From Brevinema andersonii (lineage in GTDB: Bacteria > Spirochaetota > DYKD01): 41,208 nucleotides of DNA. The first letter of the stretch is position 1, and every line of letters begins with the position of its first letter. The notes beneath the pieces were generated by a model, which was given only the letters and a program-made list of their open reading frames with translations, searched no databases and had not been told where the DNA came from. The stretch covers positions 1 through 41,208 of the forward strand of contig DYKD01000023.1 in NCBI GenBank assembly GCA_020722765.1, in the 5' to 3' direction. Positions 23,201-32,154 of the stretch are shown piece after piece. A program made the position numbers and the translations under genes.

Positions 23201-25327
23201 TCATGTATTTTTACTTTCTTCAGGAACAACCTGGTTAGCGGCCGGATTGAAACTGATAACATCCAGTTGCTCGATTTTAACAGTCGGTACGATCTCCTGA
23301 TAGGAAAGAACAACGGCATTAGGATCATTCCTGCTGATCAGATGTCGGATGACACTCCGCACTTTTGCAGAAGTCAGGATGACACAACCGTATCCTTTCG
23401 CTTTGACTCCTTGAACAACCCTGAGAGTCCTGTTCATAATAGCCATCTGGACCTTAGGATCCAGAGTAAGCTGGAATTGTGTGTCCATCTCCTGGATGGA
23501 AGTCTCCAGCAACTGTTCAATCTCTGGATCAACACGGATGACATGGATGGTATTGTTAGTATCCTTATGGGAATTGGATATCTGGCGTTTCAGGGATTGC
23601 CGTACCATTTCAACAAGAAAATCCACATTATGGACTGTCTTATAATCAATCACTGTTTCAAGAATAGAGACCATGTCACGGATGGAGACTCTTTCCATTA
23701 ACAGGTTTTGCAGGACCTTCTGCAAAGTACCGATCATTCCATCCTGCTTTTCCAGTTCATCAACAAGGACCTGATGCGTCTTTTTGACATTGTCCAGCAG
23801 GTCCTTCACTTCCTTGCGACCAAGCAATTCATACCCAAAATTCTTGATGATATCAGTGAGATGTGTAGCAATAATCGTGGGGGAATCAACCACCGTATAA
23901 CCTGCCATTTCAGCTTTCTGTTTCTGTGATTCAGTAATCCACCATGCAGGAAGACCGTACGTGGGATCAGTCGTCGGCTCTCCACGAATCTCTTCTGTGA
24001 CACCAGGAGACTTGATGGCAAGATAGTTTCCCATCTTGATGCGGCCATGCCCCATCTCAACTCCCTTGATCAGTACGGAATACATGGAAGGTTCCAGTTT
24101 GACATTGTCCCGTATACGTATGGGTGGAATGATCAGCCCCATCTCAATCGCACTGCTTCTCCGGATCATGGCTATACGATCAAGCAAGTCTCCACCATTC
24201 TCCTGATCTGCCAATGGGATAAGGCTATATCCGATTTCCACTTCCAAAGGATCAATATGTAGGAGTTCATCTGTCTTGATGGCTTTCGATTTTTCCTGAA
24301 CCTCTTTCTGTGCTGCCTGCTTCTGCTTGATATCTTTCTTTTCCTGCAAGCTCTTCTGCTGGACATATCCGATTGTAGCGAGGATTCCCGATAGAAAGAG
24401 GAGCGGAATTTTGGGGAATCCAGGGATAAAAAACAGGAACAGAAGCACCCCTGCAGAAATGAAGATGGCACGCGGCTGTTGCATGAGTTGCCCGACAATA
24501 TCACCAGCAAAACTCTCCTTAGCGACTGAACGCGTGACAAGAATACCGGAAGATGTAGAAATGAGCAATGCAGGGAGCTGGGAGGAAAGACCATCACCAA
24601 CCATGAACAAGGCATAGAGCTTGAGCGCTTCCATGATGCTTTCACCACGCATGGCGACTCCGATGATGATTCCACCTAATAGGTTGATGACGGTAATAAT
24701 CAGTCCTACAACGACATTTCCTTGAATGAACTTAGTGGCACCGTCCATGTTCCCATAGAATTCATTGATCCGTTTCAGATTGTCCTGCTTCTCCCTTTTT
24801 TCTTCCTGCGTGATCAGATTCGCATTATAATCAGAATCAATGGACATCTGTTTTGAAGGATATTCATCCAGCTTGAACCGTGCAGCGACTTCCGCTGTTC
24901 GTGTAGCACCTTTGGTTATGACCAAGAACTGTACAAGTATGATGATGAGAAATATGATGAATCCTATGACATAATTCCCGCCAACAACGAAATCACCGAA
25001 CGCGCGGACAATCTGAACATCAAAAGCAGGACCTTTCAAGAGAATTAGCCTCGTTGTGGAAATATTGAGAGCCAAACCAAATAAAGTTGTAATCAGCAAC
25101 AATGTCGGGAACACTGTAAATTCCACAGGGTCAGATGCATATACTGTTGTAAGAAGTATGATGATAGCAATGGTAAGATTGATAGCTATAAAAATATCCA
25201 GCATGAAAGCAGGAAGAGGGATAATGAGCATGAGGATGATTGTGACAACACCTATGGCGATAAGAACATCCGGCTTCTGCAACCAGGCCATATTCTTCAA
25301 CTGATCAGAAAAACGGTTTTTAGCCAT
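23201..25327 (-). CDS. flhA: Flagellar export gate protein FlhA
   Basis: This 708-residue gate protein has eight membrane helices in the first half, a conserved cytoplasmic loop (FRLDEYPSKQMSIDSDYNAN in related form FKLDEYPSKQMSID) and the C-terminal domain that docks chaperone-substrate complexes (from about 350). LISTSSGILVTRS and the C-terminal LSYQEIVP are family signatures. FlhA forms the nonameric ring above FliPQR and helps use proton-motive force. Length is standard. It lies 11 bases after flhB. Confidence 0.97.
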   Translation of the reverse strand: MAKNRFSDQLKNMAWLQKPDVLIAIGVVTIILMLIIPLPAFMLDIFIAINLTIAIIILLTTVYASDPVEFTVFPTLLLITTLFGLALNISTTRLILLKGPAFDVQIVRAFGDFVVGGNYVIGFIIFLIIILVQFLVITKGATRTAEVAARFKLDEYPSKQMSIDSDYNANLITQEEKREKQDNLKRINEFYGNMDGATKFIQGNVVVGLIITVINLLGGIIIGVAMRGESIMEALKLYALFMVGDGLSSQLPALLISTSSGILVTRSVAKESFAGDIVGQLMQQPRAIFISAGVLLFLFFIPGFPKIPLLFLSGILATIGYVQQKSLQEKKDIKQKQAAQKEVQEKSKAIKTDELLHIDPLEVEIGYSLIPLADQENGGDLLDRIAMIRRSSAIEMGLIIPPIRIRDNVKLEPSMYSVLIKGVEMGHGRIKMGNYLAIKSPGVTEEIRGEPTTDPTYGLPAWWITESQKQKAEMAGYTVVDSPTIIATHLTDIIKNFGYELLGRKEVKDLLDNVKKTHQVLVDELEKQDGMIGTLQKVLQNLLMERVSIRDMVSILETVIDYKTVHNVDFLVEMVRQSLKRQISNSHKDTNNTIHVIRVDPEIEQLLETSIQEMDTQFQLTLDPKVQMAIMNRTLRVVQGVKAKGYGCVILTSAKVRSVIRHLISRNDPNAVVLSYQEIVPTVKIEQLDVISFNPAANQVVPEESKNT

Positions 25328-25338
25328 TCATCATACTC

Positions 25339-26535
25339 CTATGCCATACTCGCGCGTTGCTGCTTCATTCTGATGATCTCTCCAAGCACTGTCGCTACAG
25401 CACTCCACAAGTCCAAGGGGATTTCCTGCCCGACTTCAACATCCGCAAAAAGCCTGCGTGCCAGTTCCCTGTTTTCCCTGATTTCAACACCATGCGCAAT
25501 TGCGATCTTCTTGATCTCCAAAGCAAAAAGGTCCTCCCCCTTCGCAATACAAGTAGGAGCGGACATCCTCCGTGGATCATACTGCAACGCCACAGCATAA
25601 TGCGTTGGATTCGTAATGACAACATCCGCTTTGGGGACTTCGGCCAGCATTTTTTTCTGTGAGAGGAGTTGCCTGTATCTCTCCATACGTTTTGCCTTGT
25701 ACAGAGGATTCCCTTCATCCTCGATATACTCCCGTTTCACTTCCTGCTTTGTCATTTTCTGGCTTTCCATAAACTCAAACTTCTGATAGAAATAGTCAAA
25801 AGCGCTGAGAACCAGAAAAAGCAGGGCTACCCAGATAATCAGTTTGAAAGAGACCATGGCAACAAACGCCAATGATTTCTCCAGGTCTGAATCCATCAAC
25901 ATGACGAGCTTCCCATAATTCCCAGAAATGACAAAATAGGAAATCACCGAAATGATGAGCAGTTTCAGGAAAGATTTCAACAGATTCATGAACATCTGCC
26001 GTGAAAACAGGATTTTTGTCCTTAGCTTTTCAAAGGTAAAACTTATCTTATTGAGTTTCGGCTTGAGGGGTTCTGTTGAAAAGTTGAAACCCACCTGTAC
26101 CAGCTCGCCTGTGACAGCTATGACAAAAACCAGGATCATCAGGGGCAAAAGAATCTTGACAAGCTCAAACCCCACAAGGCTGACCAGTGTCTGAATATTT
26201 CCCATTTCTATGAGATAATCGGATGACATCTGAAAAACCCTCTCTACAAGAGAGCTCAATTCTCCAAACATCTTCTTGGCCACAAAATAAAGAAAAACAC
26301 TTCCAAATACCAGGACTAGTGCTGGTGCAAGTTCAGGGGTTTTAGCTACTCTGCCTTTTTGTTTGGCTTCCCGCAACCGTTTATGTGTCGGTTTTTCGGT
26401 TTTACCTTCGTCATCTGCTGCAAACATTTGGAGGTCCACAGAGGGAAGAATGGGAAGCTCCCACCCTTCTTCCCTCTGTGGGAGAGTGTTCAAAGCCGGA
26501 TCAAGATATAATGTTCTAATGATATCAAAAAACAT
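25339..26535 (-). CDS. flhB: Flagellar export switch protein FlhB
   Basis: The start ATG 26535 is preceded by GAGGTGA over the fliR stop. The 398-residue protein has a 40-residue N-terminal lead before the usual DDEGKTEKPTHKRLREAKQKG, four membrane helices and the autocleaving cytoplasmic domain with NPTH (Asn309). Cleavage there switches export from hook to filament substrates together with FliK. The lead contains a VDLQMFA element also seen in Bacillus-type FlhB, so a start at the later Met cannot be excluded. All functional motifs are present. Confidence 0.96.
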   Translation of the reverse strand: MFFDIIRTLYLDPALNTLPQREEGWELPILPSVDLQMFAADDEGKTEKPTHKRLREAKQKGRVAKTPELAPALVLVFGSVFLYFVAKKMFGELSSLVERVFQMSSDYLIEMGNIQTLVSLVGFELVKILLPLMILVFVIAVTGELVQVGFNFSTEPLKPKLNKISFTFEKLRTKILFSRQMFMNLLKSFLKLLIISVISYFVISGNYGKLVMLMDSDLEKSLAFVAMVSFKLIIWVALLFLVLSAFDYFYQKFEFMESQKMTKQEVKREYIEDEGNPLYKAKRMERYRQLLSQKKMLAEVPKADVVITNPTHYAVALQYDPRRMSAPTCIAKGEDLFALEIKKIAIAHGVEIRENRELARRLFADVEVGQEIPLDLWSAVATVLGEIIRMKQQRASMA

Positions 26536-26541
26536 CAACAA

Positions 26542-27321
26542 TCACCTCAAAGCCGCAACAATGAGCGTCATATTACCATGCATAATTTCAAAAACCCTTG
26601 CACTTGCCCTGGCAAATATGGGAGCCACGAAGACAAGACCGATGTAACCCACAGAAAGCTGGATGGGAAAACCTACCATAAAAATATTCATCTGGGGAGC
26701 GGCTTTTGACAATAATGCAAGACTCACAACAAGTATGATCAGTGTTCCCATGAGCGGAAAAGCGAGTTTCAAGGAAATGGTGAACATAAGCCCCACAGTT
26801 TTCATGGTATTGTCAACCAGCAAAGTCATCAAACGGGGATCAGTGAAATCCAGAATAGGCAACACACGATAGCTGTCATAGACCGCATTGAGAAGCATGT
26901 GGTCCCCATACAGGGCCAAAAACACGAGTGTCGCTATCAAAGTCTGAAACTGACCGACAATAGGGACTTCTGACTGCGTCAGTGGATCCATGATTTCCGC
27001 AATACTAAGACCTATGAGCAAGCTGAAATACTCTCCTGCCATCTGGAAAACAGTCATGAAAATCGAAGAGACAAAACCCAGCAATATGCCAATCAGGATT
27101 TCCATTATGACCATGCCTGAATACAACCAGATATTGTCAGGAATGGAAAGAGGAATTTTCATGACAACAGGAAAGATGACGATGGTGATCAGGAACGCAA
27201 GCATGCTTTTCAAAGAATTGCCTATCAAAGGGCTTGAAAAAATAGGAGATACGATGAACAGTCCGAACATGCGGGCGAAAATCAGCAAGAACATCTCAAA
27301 ATGAAAAAGAAAATAATCCAT
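26542..27321 (-). CDS. fliR: Flagellar export gate protein FliR
   Basis: The start ATG 27321 is preceded by AGGAAG and lies four bases after fliQ; an upstream in-frame ATG at 27345 falls inside fliQ. The 259-residue protein is highly hydrophobic with several membrane segments (FLLIFARMFGLFIVSPIFSS at the start). ALPLMG-like and QMNIFMVGFPIQLSVGYIGL (in part) match the family end. FliR joins five FliP and four FliQ in the central helical core of the export gate. No disruption is seen. Confidence 0.95.
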   Translation of the reverse strand: MDYFLFHFEMFLLIFARMFGLFIVSPIFSSPLIGNSLKSMLAFLITIVIFPVVMKIPLSIPDNIWLYSGMVIMEILIGILLGFVSSIFMTVFQMAGEYFSLLIGLSIAEIMDPLTQSEVPIVGQFQTLIATLVFLALYGDHMLLNAVYDSYRVLPILDFTDPRLMTLLVDNTMKTVGLMFTISLKLAFPLMGTLIILVVSLALLSKAAPQMNIFMVGFPIQLSVGYIGLVFVAPIFARASARVFEIMHGNMTLIVAALR

Positions 27322-27325
27322 CTTC

Positions 27326-27595
27326 CTACCTTGCCATGGTTTCAATCATGATAAAAAGACTTTTTGTATATTCTACCATAAAAGTAAGCCCTGGAACAGC
27401 CAACAACATGATAACAATGAAAATTGCCAGAATCTTCGGAACAAAGGAAAGTGTCTGTTCCTGGACTGATGTCGTTGTCTGGATAATACCGATAATCAGA
27501 CCGACAACAAGACTCACAAGAAGGACAGGTCCTGCGACTATGGCTGTATTTATGAACGCATCCCGCATGAGTTGGGCGGCCATTGAAATATTCAT
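27326..27595 (-). CDS. fliQ: Flagellar export gate protein FliQ
   Basis: This 89-residue protein of two membrane hairpins (AGPVLLVSLVVGLIIGIIQTT and ILAIFIVIMLLAVPGLTFMV) joined by TSVQEQTLSFVPK, the near-invariant FliQ loop, belongs to the FliPQR export core. Size and sequence match the family exactly. It follows fliP by 18 bases and precedes fliR by four. Confidence 0.97.
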   Translation of the reverse strand: MNISMAAQLMRDAFINTAIVAGPVLLVSLVVGLIIGIIQTTTSVQEQTLSFVPKILAIFIVIMLLAVPGLTFMVEYTKSLFIMIETMAR

Positions 27596-27613
27596 CGTAT
27601 TCTACGCTCCTTC

Positions 27614-28360
27614 CTAGTTGAAACTACGCACAACAGAATAAGTCAGAAGATGCCAGCCGTCAGCAAGCACAAAAACCATCAGTTTCAAGGGCAATGAGAT
27701 CATAACTGGTGGCAACATGATCATACCCATAGACATAAGGATGCTAGCCACGACAAGATCAATGACAATGAATGGGATAAAAATCAGGATACCGATCTGG
27801 AAGGCTGTTTTCAATTCTGAAATCATGAAAGCCGGTATGAGCACATAGGTTGGGACATCATTCCTGTTTTTGGGTCTTTGAATTTTTGCCATATTGACAA
27901 AAAGCGCGATATCTTTCGTACGCGTCTGTTTAAACATGAACTGCCGCACAGGCTCCATTCCTTTATTATACATTTCCGTAGTGCTTATTTTCCTGTCAAA
28001 ATAAGGTTTCAAAGCGTTATCATTTATGGTTTTAAAAGTCGGGGTCATCACAAAGATTGTCAGAAAAATGGATAAGCCCATGACAATCTGATTGGGAGGA
28101 ATCTGCTGTGTTGAAAGGGCCCGTGATACAAACATAAAAACAATGGAAATCCGGATGAATGATGTAACCATCATGATGATGGAGGGTGCCAATGTAAGTA
28201 TAGTGATGAGAGCCAAGGTCTGTAGCGTAAGAGCCACTTCACGAGGTGCGCGCGCTTCCCCGATTCCTATGTTGAAGGAAGGAATCGCAATGGTCTGGGC
28301 AAGAACAGGAACTGCCGTAAGAAGCAACAACAATACTAGCAGGGAGCTTTTCTTGTTCAT
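27614..28360 (-). CDS. fliP: Flagellar export gate protein FliP
   Basis: The 248-residue protein has a cleavable-looking signal peptide (KKSSLLVLLLLLTAVPVLAQ), then the FliP core: LALITILTLAPSIIMMVTSF, RISIVFMFVSRALSTQQIPP, the periplasmic loop, and LIPAFMISELKTAFQIGILI with FIVIDLVVASILMSMGM. FliP forms the pentameric pore at the base of the export gate. The start overlaps the fliO stop by four bases, so the two are coupled. FliO is needed to assemble FliP rings, consistent with their pairing. Confidence 0.97.
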   Translation of the reverse strand: MNKKSSLLVLLLLLTAVPVLAQTIAIPSFNIGIGEARAPREVALTLQTLALITILTLAPSIIMMVTSFIRISIVFMFVSRALSTQQIPPNQIVMGLSIFLTIFVMTPTFKTINDNALKPYFDRKISTTEMYNKGMEPVRQFMFKQTRTKDIALFVNMAKIQRPKNRNDVPTYVLIPAFMISELKTAFQIGILIFIPFIVIDLVVASILMSMGMIMLPPVMISLPLKLMVFVLADGWHLLTYSVVRSFN

Positions 28361-29022
28361 TTTCTGTCTCCATTGAGCTTATGAAGCCTTTCTTTCTGCT
28401 TCTTAAGGAAATTTAGAAATCCATCCGTTGTTTCTCCAGTCACAGCATCTTTCTTGCCAATGATGGGCCGTGCAATCTCCTGAAGATAATCTGAAAACGT
28501 GACATCCTGGGAGACAGGCATTTCACTCTCTAGAACTTTCAATCTGTCGATCTCATCCTTTTCCGTAACCTGCTGTATCAGATTTATCTGGCTGTCAGAA
28601 ATAGAAAGCACATAATAGTGACTCATAATTCGGGCTATGGTAATATACTTACCTACGGAAATGGAATTCTGGGATATGACCCTGATGAGTTCCTTGTTGA
28701 TGTTGCCAATACTCTGTTTTTTCATGATGAACTTGAGGAAGTAATAAAGAACAACACCTACAATGACAAGGACGATGACAGTCTGCAACACTGTAAAAAA
28801 GAGAGAGAACGGTTTCCGTTCCTGTTCCGGAGTGGAATAGAGGAATTCATTAGTCGCAAAAAGGTTGTTTGTAGCGGTTATGGATTTCTGGACTGGTGGC
28901 TTAACGGTCTTCCCGCTGGCCATGAGATCACCGGAGATAATCAAAACAGAAAGCAAGACAAGAAATGAAGATAATATTCTGGTTTTCAGATGCGAACCCT
29001 CCCAAAAAAAATCATGACTCAA
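28357..29022 (-). CDS. fliO: FliO/FliZ-like export gate assembly protein
   Basis: The protein has a signal-like N-terminus (LKTRILSSFLVLLSVLIISG), a periplasmic stretch, one membrane helix (FTVLQTVIVLVIVGVVLYYF) and a cytoplasmic domain with ISVGKYITIARIMSHYYVLS, the FliO/FliZ signature. It guides FliP pentamer assembly. The start is unclear. TTG 29022 gives 221 residues but has a weak ribosome site. GGGAGGG instead lies seven bases before CTG 28989, which begins the signal peptide exactly. ATG 29015 is out of frame across a run of eight T. The longest conventional start is listed. Confidence 0.88.
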   Translation of the reverse strand: MSHDFFWEGSHLKTRILSSFLVLLSVLIISGDLMASGKTVKPPVQKSITATNNLFATNEFLYSTPEQERKPFSLFFTVLQTVIVLVIVGVVLYYFLKFIMKKQSIGNINKELIRVISQNSISVGKYITIARIMSHYYVLSISDSQINLIQQVTEKDEIDRLKVLESEMPVSQDVTFSDYLQEIARPIIGKKDAVTGETTDGFLNFLKKQKERLHKLNGDRK

Positions 29023-29040
29023 GCAAAAACCCTGATGGGA

Positions 29041-29077
29041 AAGCAGGCGCAGCTGCTTACACAGCGCCTGCTTTTTT
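29041..29077. terminator. Hairpin between fliY and fliO
   Basis: AGCAGGCGC (29042-29050) pairs perfectly with GCGCCTGCT (29064-29072), extended by one A-T pair, with a 13-base loop. A run of six T follows on the plus strand (29072-29077), so it has intrinsic-terminator form against antisense transcription. On the operon (minus) strand the stem is not followed by T, so it may stabilise, process or partly attenuate the mRNA. Confidence 0.7.
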
Positions 29078-29084
29078 CGGACTA

Positions 29085-30215
29085 CTATAGGCTGTTGATT
29101 CGTTCCATAGGACTGATGATATCTGTGACGCGAACACCGAAGTTCTCATCAATGACAACAACTTCACCTTTTGCAATCAGCTTGTTATTGACGAGGATAT
29201 CAACAGGCTCTCCTGCCAGCTTGTCAAGTTCTATGATAGAACCTTCGCCAAGTCCGAGAATATCCTTGATAAGCATGCGAGTACGACCAAGTTCAACTGT
29301 AAGCTGCATGGGGACATCAAGCAGAAGGTTGATGTTTTGCGCTTGCTCAGGGGAAAGCCCTGCCTGTTGTGCGAGACTTGGCAGTTCTACTTTCTGGATG
29401 GACACAGAGGGCTGTGGCTGTTGCATTCCGGGCATTCCCATGCCCATTCCCGTTCCACCACCCATTGACCCTTGATTGAAATCCTGGGCAGGTTTCTGGA
29501 AATTCATGCTTGGTGAACCACCTCTAGCTCCACCTGTCAAGGCAATGAAATCCTTGGAAGTGCTCATCGGGAATATCTGGAAAAAACCACTCGTAGCAGT
29601 TCCTTCGATGCTCAAGGAAAAAAAGACTTCAATCAGGACATCTCCTGAAGGTAAGTACAGTTTGTTAGGAGCATTCACAACACCGATCTGTGGAGGATTC
29701 ACACGAACCTGCTTGCCATACTTGTTAGTCATATTCGTGATGAAAGCCCCGTTCATCTGGCTAATCGCCTCACCTAACGCACTCTGGTAAAGCTCGTCAA
29801 ACTCGGCTGGTTGATTTTCCTCTCCCTGATTCATCATCAGGTTCCCGATGACTGAAGCGTCTGTACGTTTCATCAAGAACAGGTTGTCTCCTACAATGCC
29901 TGATGAAAAATCAAGACGGACATTGACAAAATCTGCGACAAACTGTTTTCGCAGGTCATCGCTCCGTTTCTCTGAAACAACAGGATTGGAAAACGTGACT
30001 TTTTTCGAGAGTATGGTAGTCAGCGTGGTGGAAAAAGACTCAGCCTCAAGGTTGAGGATCTCCGCGAGCGCATTTTTCTCAGACTGATTAAGACCGCTCG
30101 GTGTGGCCGCTGTGGCAGATACGCCACTCTCGTTCATGAGGGATGTAGATGCGAGGTCGTCAGCACCCTGCAACAACGCATCAATTTCTTCTTGGGACAA
30201 TGAACCGTCACTCAT
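29085..30215 (-). CDS. fliY: Flagellar switch protein FliY (FliN-type)
   Basis: The 376-residue protein starts with a CheY-binding-like peptide (SLSQEEIDALLQG), has a CheC/FliM-like middle (about 40-215), a Gly/Met/Gln/Pro-rich linker (about 235-270) and a C-terminal FliN domain (about 300-376) with DVPMQLTVELGRTRMLIKDI and VDILVNNKLIAKGEVVVIDE. It forms the lower C-ring with FliM. The long FliY form, rather than short FliN, is typical of Bacillus and spirochaetes. Its start overlaps the fliM stop by four bases. Phosphatase motifs could not be confirmed by eye. Confidence 0.93.
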   Translation of the reverse strand: MSDGSLSQEEIDALLQGADDLASTSLMNESGVSATAATPSGLNQSEKNALAEILNLEAESFSTTLTTILSKKVTFSNPVVSEKRSDDLRKQFVADFVNVRLDFSSGIVGDNLFLMKRTDASVIGNLMMNQGEENQPAEFDELYQSALGEAISQMNGAFITNMTNKYGKQVRVNPPQIGVVNAPNKLYLPSGDVLIEVFFSLSIEGTATSGFFQIFPMSTSKDFIALTGGARGGSPSMNFQKPAQDFNQGSMGGGTGMGMGMPGMQQPQPSVSIQKVELPSLAQQAGLSPEQAQNINLLLDVPMQLTVELGRTRMLIKDILGLGEGSIIELDKLAGEPVDILVNNKLIAKGEVVVIDENFGVRVTDIISPMERINSL

Positions 30216-31240
30216 TCTTCTTCTCCTCCTTTCTGTAGATCTTCTAGCAATTCATCGGAGACCTCTTCGATCTTTCCGGTCACCTGAATCGCCAGTTTAT
30301 TACCCAGAAGGCCTGGGCGGCATGTAAATTTCTTGCGTCCTCCGATCTTCACAAGCATATCCGAGTTCAGCTTGGTATCGGACATCTTGATGACATCTCC
30401 TTTTGAAAGCTTGATGATGTCATTCATGCTTATATCGACATCCCCTATTTCCGCAATAACGGGGACTGACACTTCATCCAACCTGCTCTTGATGATATTC
30501 ATGTTTTCAACAGTGGCTCCCTTCCTTATGGAAGAATACCAGTACTGGGCAGAAAGTTTCGCTATGACAGGTTCAATCGTGATATAAGGGATACAAAAGT
30601 TCGTCATCCCTTCGACGTCTCCTACCTTGGTTTCCAAGGTCACCAAAACGACCATGTTATTGGGAGGGACAATCTGTGCGAACTGGGGATTGGTCTCAAT
30701 ATTTCCGAGTCTTGGTCTCAGATCAATAACAGCTGACCATGATTCACGAAGGTTTCCAAGGATACGGACAATGATACCTTCCATGACAGACAGCTCGATA
30801 TCCGTCAATTCACGCGTCAGCTTGGTCGGATCCCCTGAACCTCCAAAAAGACGGTCGATAATCGTAAACGTTACGCTCGGATCAATTTCTAGGACACTGC
30901 TCCCTTTGAGGGGATCCATATTGACAACAGCCAGTGTTGTAGGATTTGGGATGGACCGTATGAATTCCTCATAAGTGAGCTGGTCAACCGAAGCTACATG
31001 AACGGAAACAAGTGTCCGAAGCTGTGCTGAAAGAGATGTTGTCGTAAGACGCGCGAACGTCTCATGCATCATCTGCAGTGTTCGGATCTGGTCCTTGGAA
31101 AACTTGTCAGGCCTACGGAAATCGTAGATCTTGACTTTTTTCTGGACCTTCGTCTCCTTGATCTGCTCGGTTGATATGTCCCCGGTCGACATCGCGTTTA
31201 ATAGCGTGTCTATTTCATCTTGGGACAAAATCTCTGTCAC
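30212..31240 (-). CDS. fliM: Flagellar motor switch protein FliM
   Basis: The 342-residue C-ring protein has an N-terminal CheY-P binding segment, LSQDEIDTLLNAM, and a CheC-like middle domain (about 45-240) with FARLTTTSLSAQLRTLVSVH and GSSVLEIDPSVTFTIIDRLF. The C-terminal SpoA domain has DVDISMNDIIKLSKGDVIKM. It links FliG to FliY and receives the chemotaxis signal. Length is standard. It is preceded by fliL after a 48-base gap. Confidence 0.97.
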   Translation of the reverse strand: MTEILSQDEIDTLLNAMSTGDISTEQIKETKVQKKVKIYDFRRPDKFSKDQIRTLQMMHETFARLTTTSLSAQLRTLVSVHVASVDQLTYEEFIRSIPNPTTLAVVNMDPLKGSSVLEIDPSVTFTIIDRLFGGSGDPTKLTRELTDIELSVMEGIIVRILGNLRESWSAVIDLRPRLGNIETNPQFAQIVPPNNMVVLVTLETKVGDVEGMTNFCIPYITIEPVIAKLSAQYWYSSIRKGATVENMNIIKSRLDEVSVPVIAEIGDVDISMNDIIKLSKGDVIKMSDTKLNSDMLVKIGGRKKFTCRPGLLGNKLAIQVTGKIEEVSDELLEDLQKGGEEE

Positions 31241-31288
31241 GGAATCCTCCTGTTGGTTTTATCAAGCACTATCTGCCTTATTCTGCCT

Positions 31289-31879
31289 TTAGGTCACCAT
31301 AAATGAGGTAAGATAGACTGCCTTTATCTCGCCTTGCTGAAGGATGACACTCACTGATTCACGGATCTGTTCCTTCAGGACATCCCGCTGCTCAACATCA
31401 TCAAGCTCTTCCTTTGTCTTGCTCATGAGAACACGGGTTATCTGGTCTGTTATCTGGATACGGCGTGCATTCAGTTCCACGACAAGCTGTGTATCCTTTT
31501 CATCATACGCCAGCGTAACAATGACACGAAGGAAATGAGGCTCTTCCTTATCAGCAGTTGAAAGTTTGAACTCTTCCAGCGTGAAAACAGCAAGGGGATC
31601 CTCTTTCTTCTCTTCAACCCGCTTGTCCTTCAATGAGAGGTTCCCTGCTGTCTTGTTATAGCTCTTCACGACCAATGTTGAAATAAGCACTGAGATAATG
31701 ATCAATGCGACTGCAATGAGCGAATAACCGAGTATCTTGACGACCCGGCTTTTCATCAGGTTCGCTATGGGCGAAGTCCCTTCTGACTGCTGTTCCTGGA
31801 CTCCTGCGTCAGTTCCACCTTCAACATCGTCCAAATTGACTTGATCATTATCCTTAACCGGACTTTTATCCTTAGCCAT
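31289..31879 (-). CDS. fliL: Flagellar basal body-associated protein FliL
   Basis: The 196-residue single-pass protein has an acidic cytoplasmic N-terminus (1-50), one membrane helix (ILGYSLIAVALIIISVLIST) and a periplasmic stomatin-like domain (PLAVFTLEEFKLSTADKEEPHFLRVIVTLAYD in part). FliL surrounds the stator units and supports torque. In other spirochaetes it follows motB directly; here it follows flbD with only 42 bases between. The protein itself is intact. Confidence 0.94.
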   Translation of the reverse strand: MAKDKSPVKDNDQVNLDDVEGGTDAGVQEQQSEGTSPIANLMKSRVVKILGYSLIAVALIIISVLISTLVVKSYNKTAGNLSLKDKRVEEKKEDPLAVFTLEEFKLSTADKEEPHFLRVIVTLAYDEKDTQLVVELNARRIQITDQITRVLMSKTKEELDDVEQRDVLKEQIRESVSVILQQGEIKAVYLTSFMVT

Positions 31880-31921
31880 GTTTTCTCCTCCGACAGGAAA
31901 TTATTCCATCTATATAAAAAT

Positions 31922-32125
31922 TCAGGTCTCGTTACTCGAAAATGACAGGCCGATCTTTCTCCTGTACTGAATGATCTGTTCTGTGATGTCAGCGACTTTT
32001 GTCTTGACTATGACCCGCTGACCTGAAACCATTGTAATGACAGTGTCTGGCCTCTCTTCCATCAGTTCAATCTGATGGGGATTGAGGAAAAGTTCGCTGC
32101 CATCCAACCTTTCAACTTTGATCAC
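31922..32125 (-). CDS. flbD: FlbD/SwrD-family flagellar protein
   Basis: This 67-residue protein begins MIKVERLDGSELFLNPHQIE and continues with EERPDTVITMVSGQRVIVK, matching the small FlbD family. The Bacillus homologue SwrD raises motor power, probably by acting on the stators. The gene follows flgE in both lineages. Usually motA-motB come next, but not here. It is preceded by a stable hairpin at 32155-32181 and has AAGGAG before its ATG. Confidence 0.93.
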   Translation of the reverse strand: MIKVERLDGSELFLNPHQIELMEERPDTVITMVSGQRVIVKTKVADITEQIIQYRRKIGLSFSSNET

Positions 32126-32154
32126 TCACAAACTCCTTCTATAAAATATGTCAG

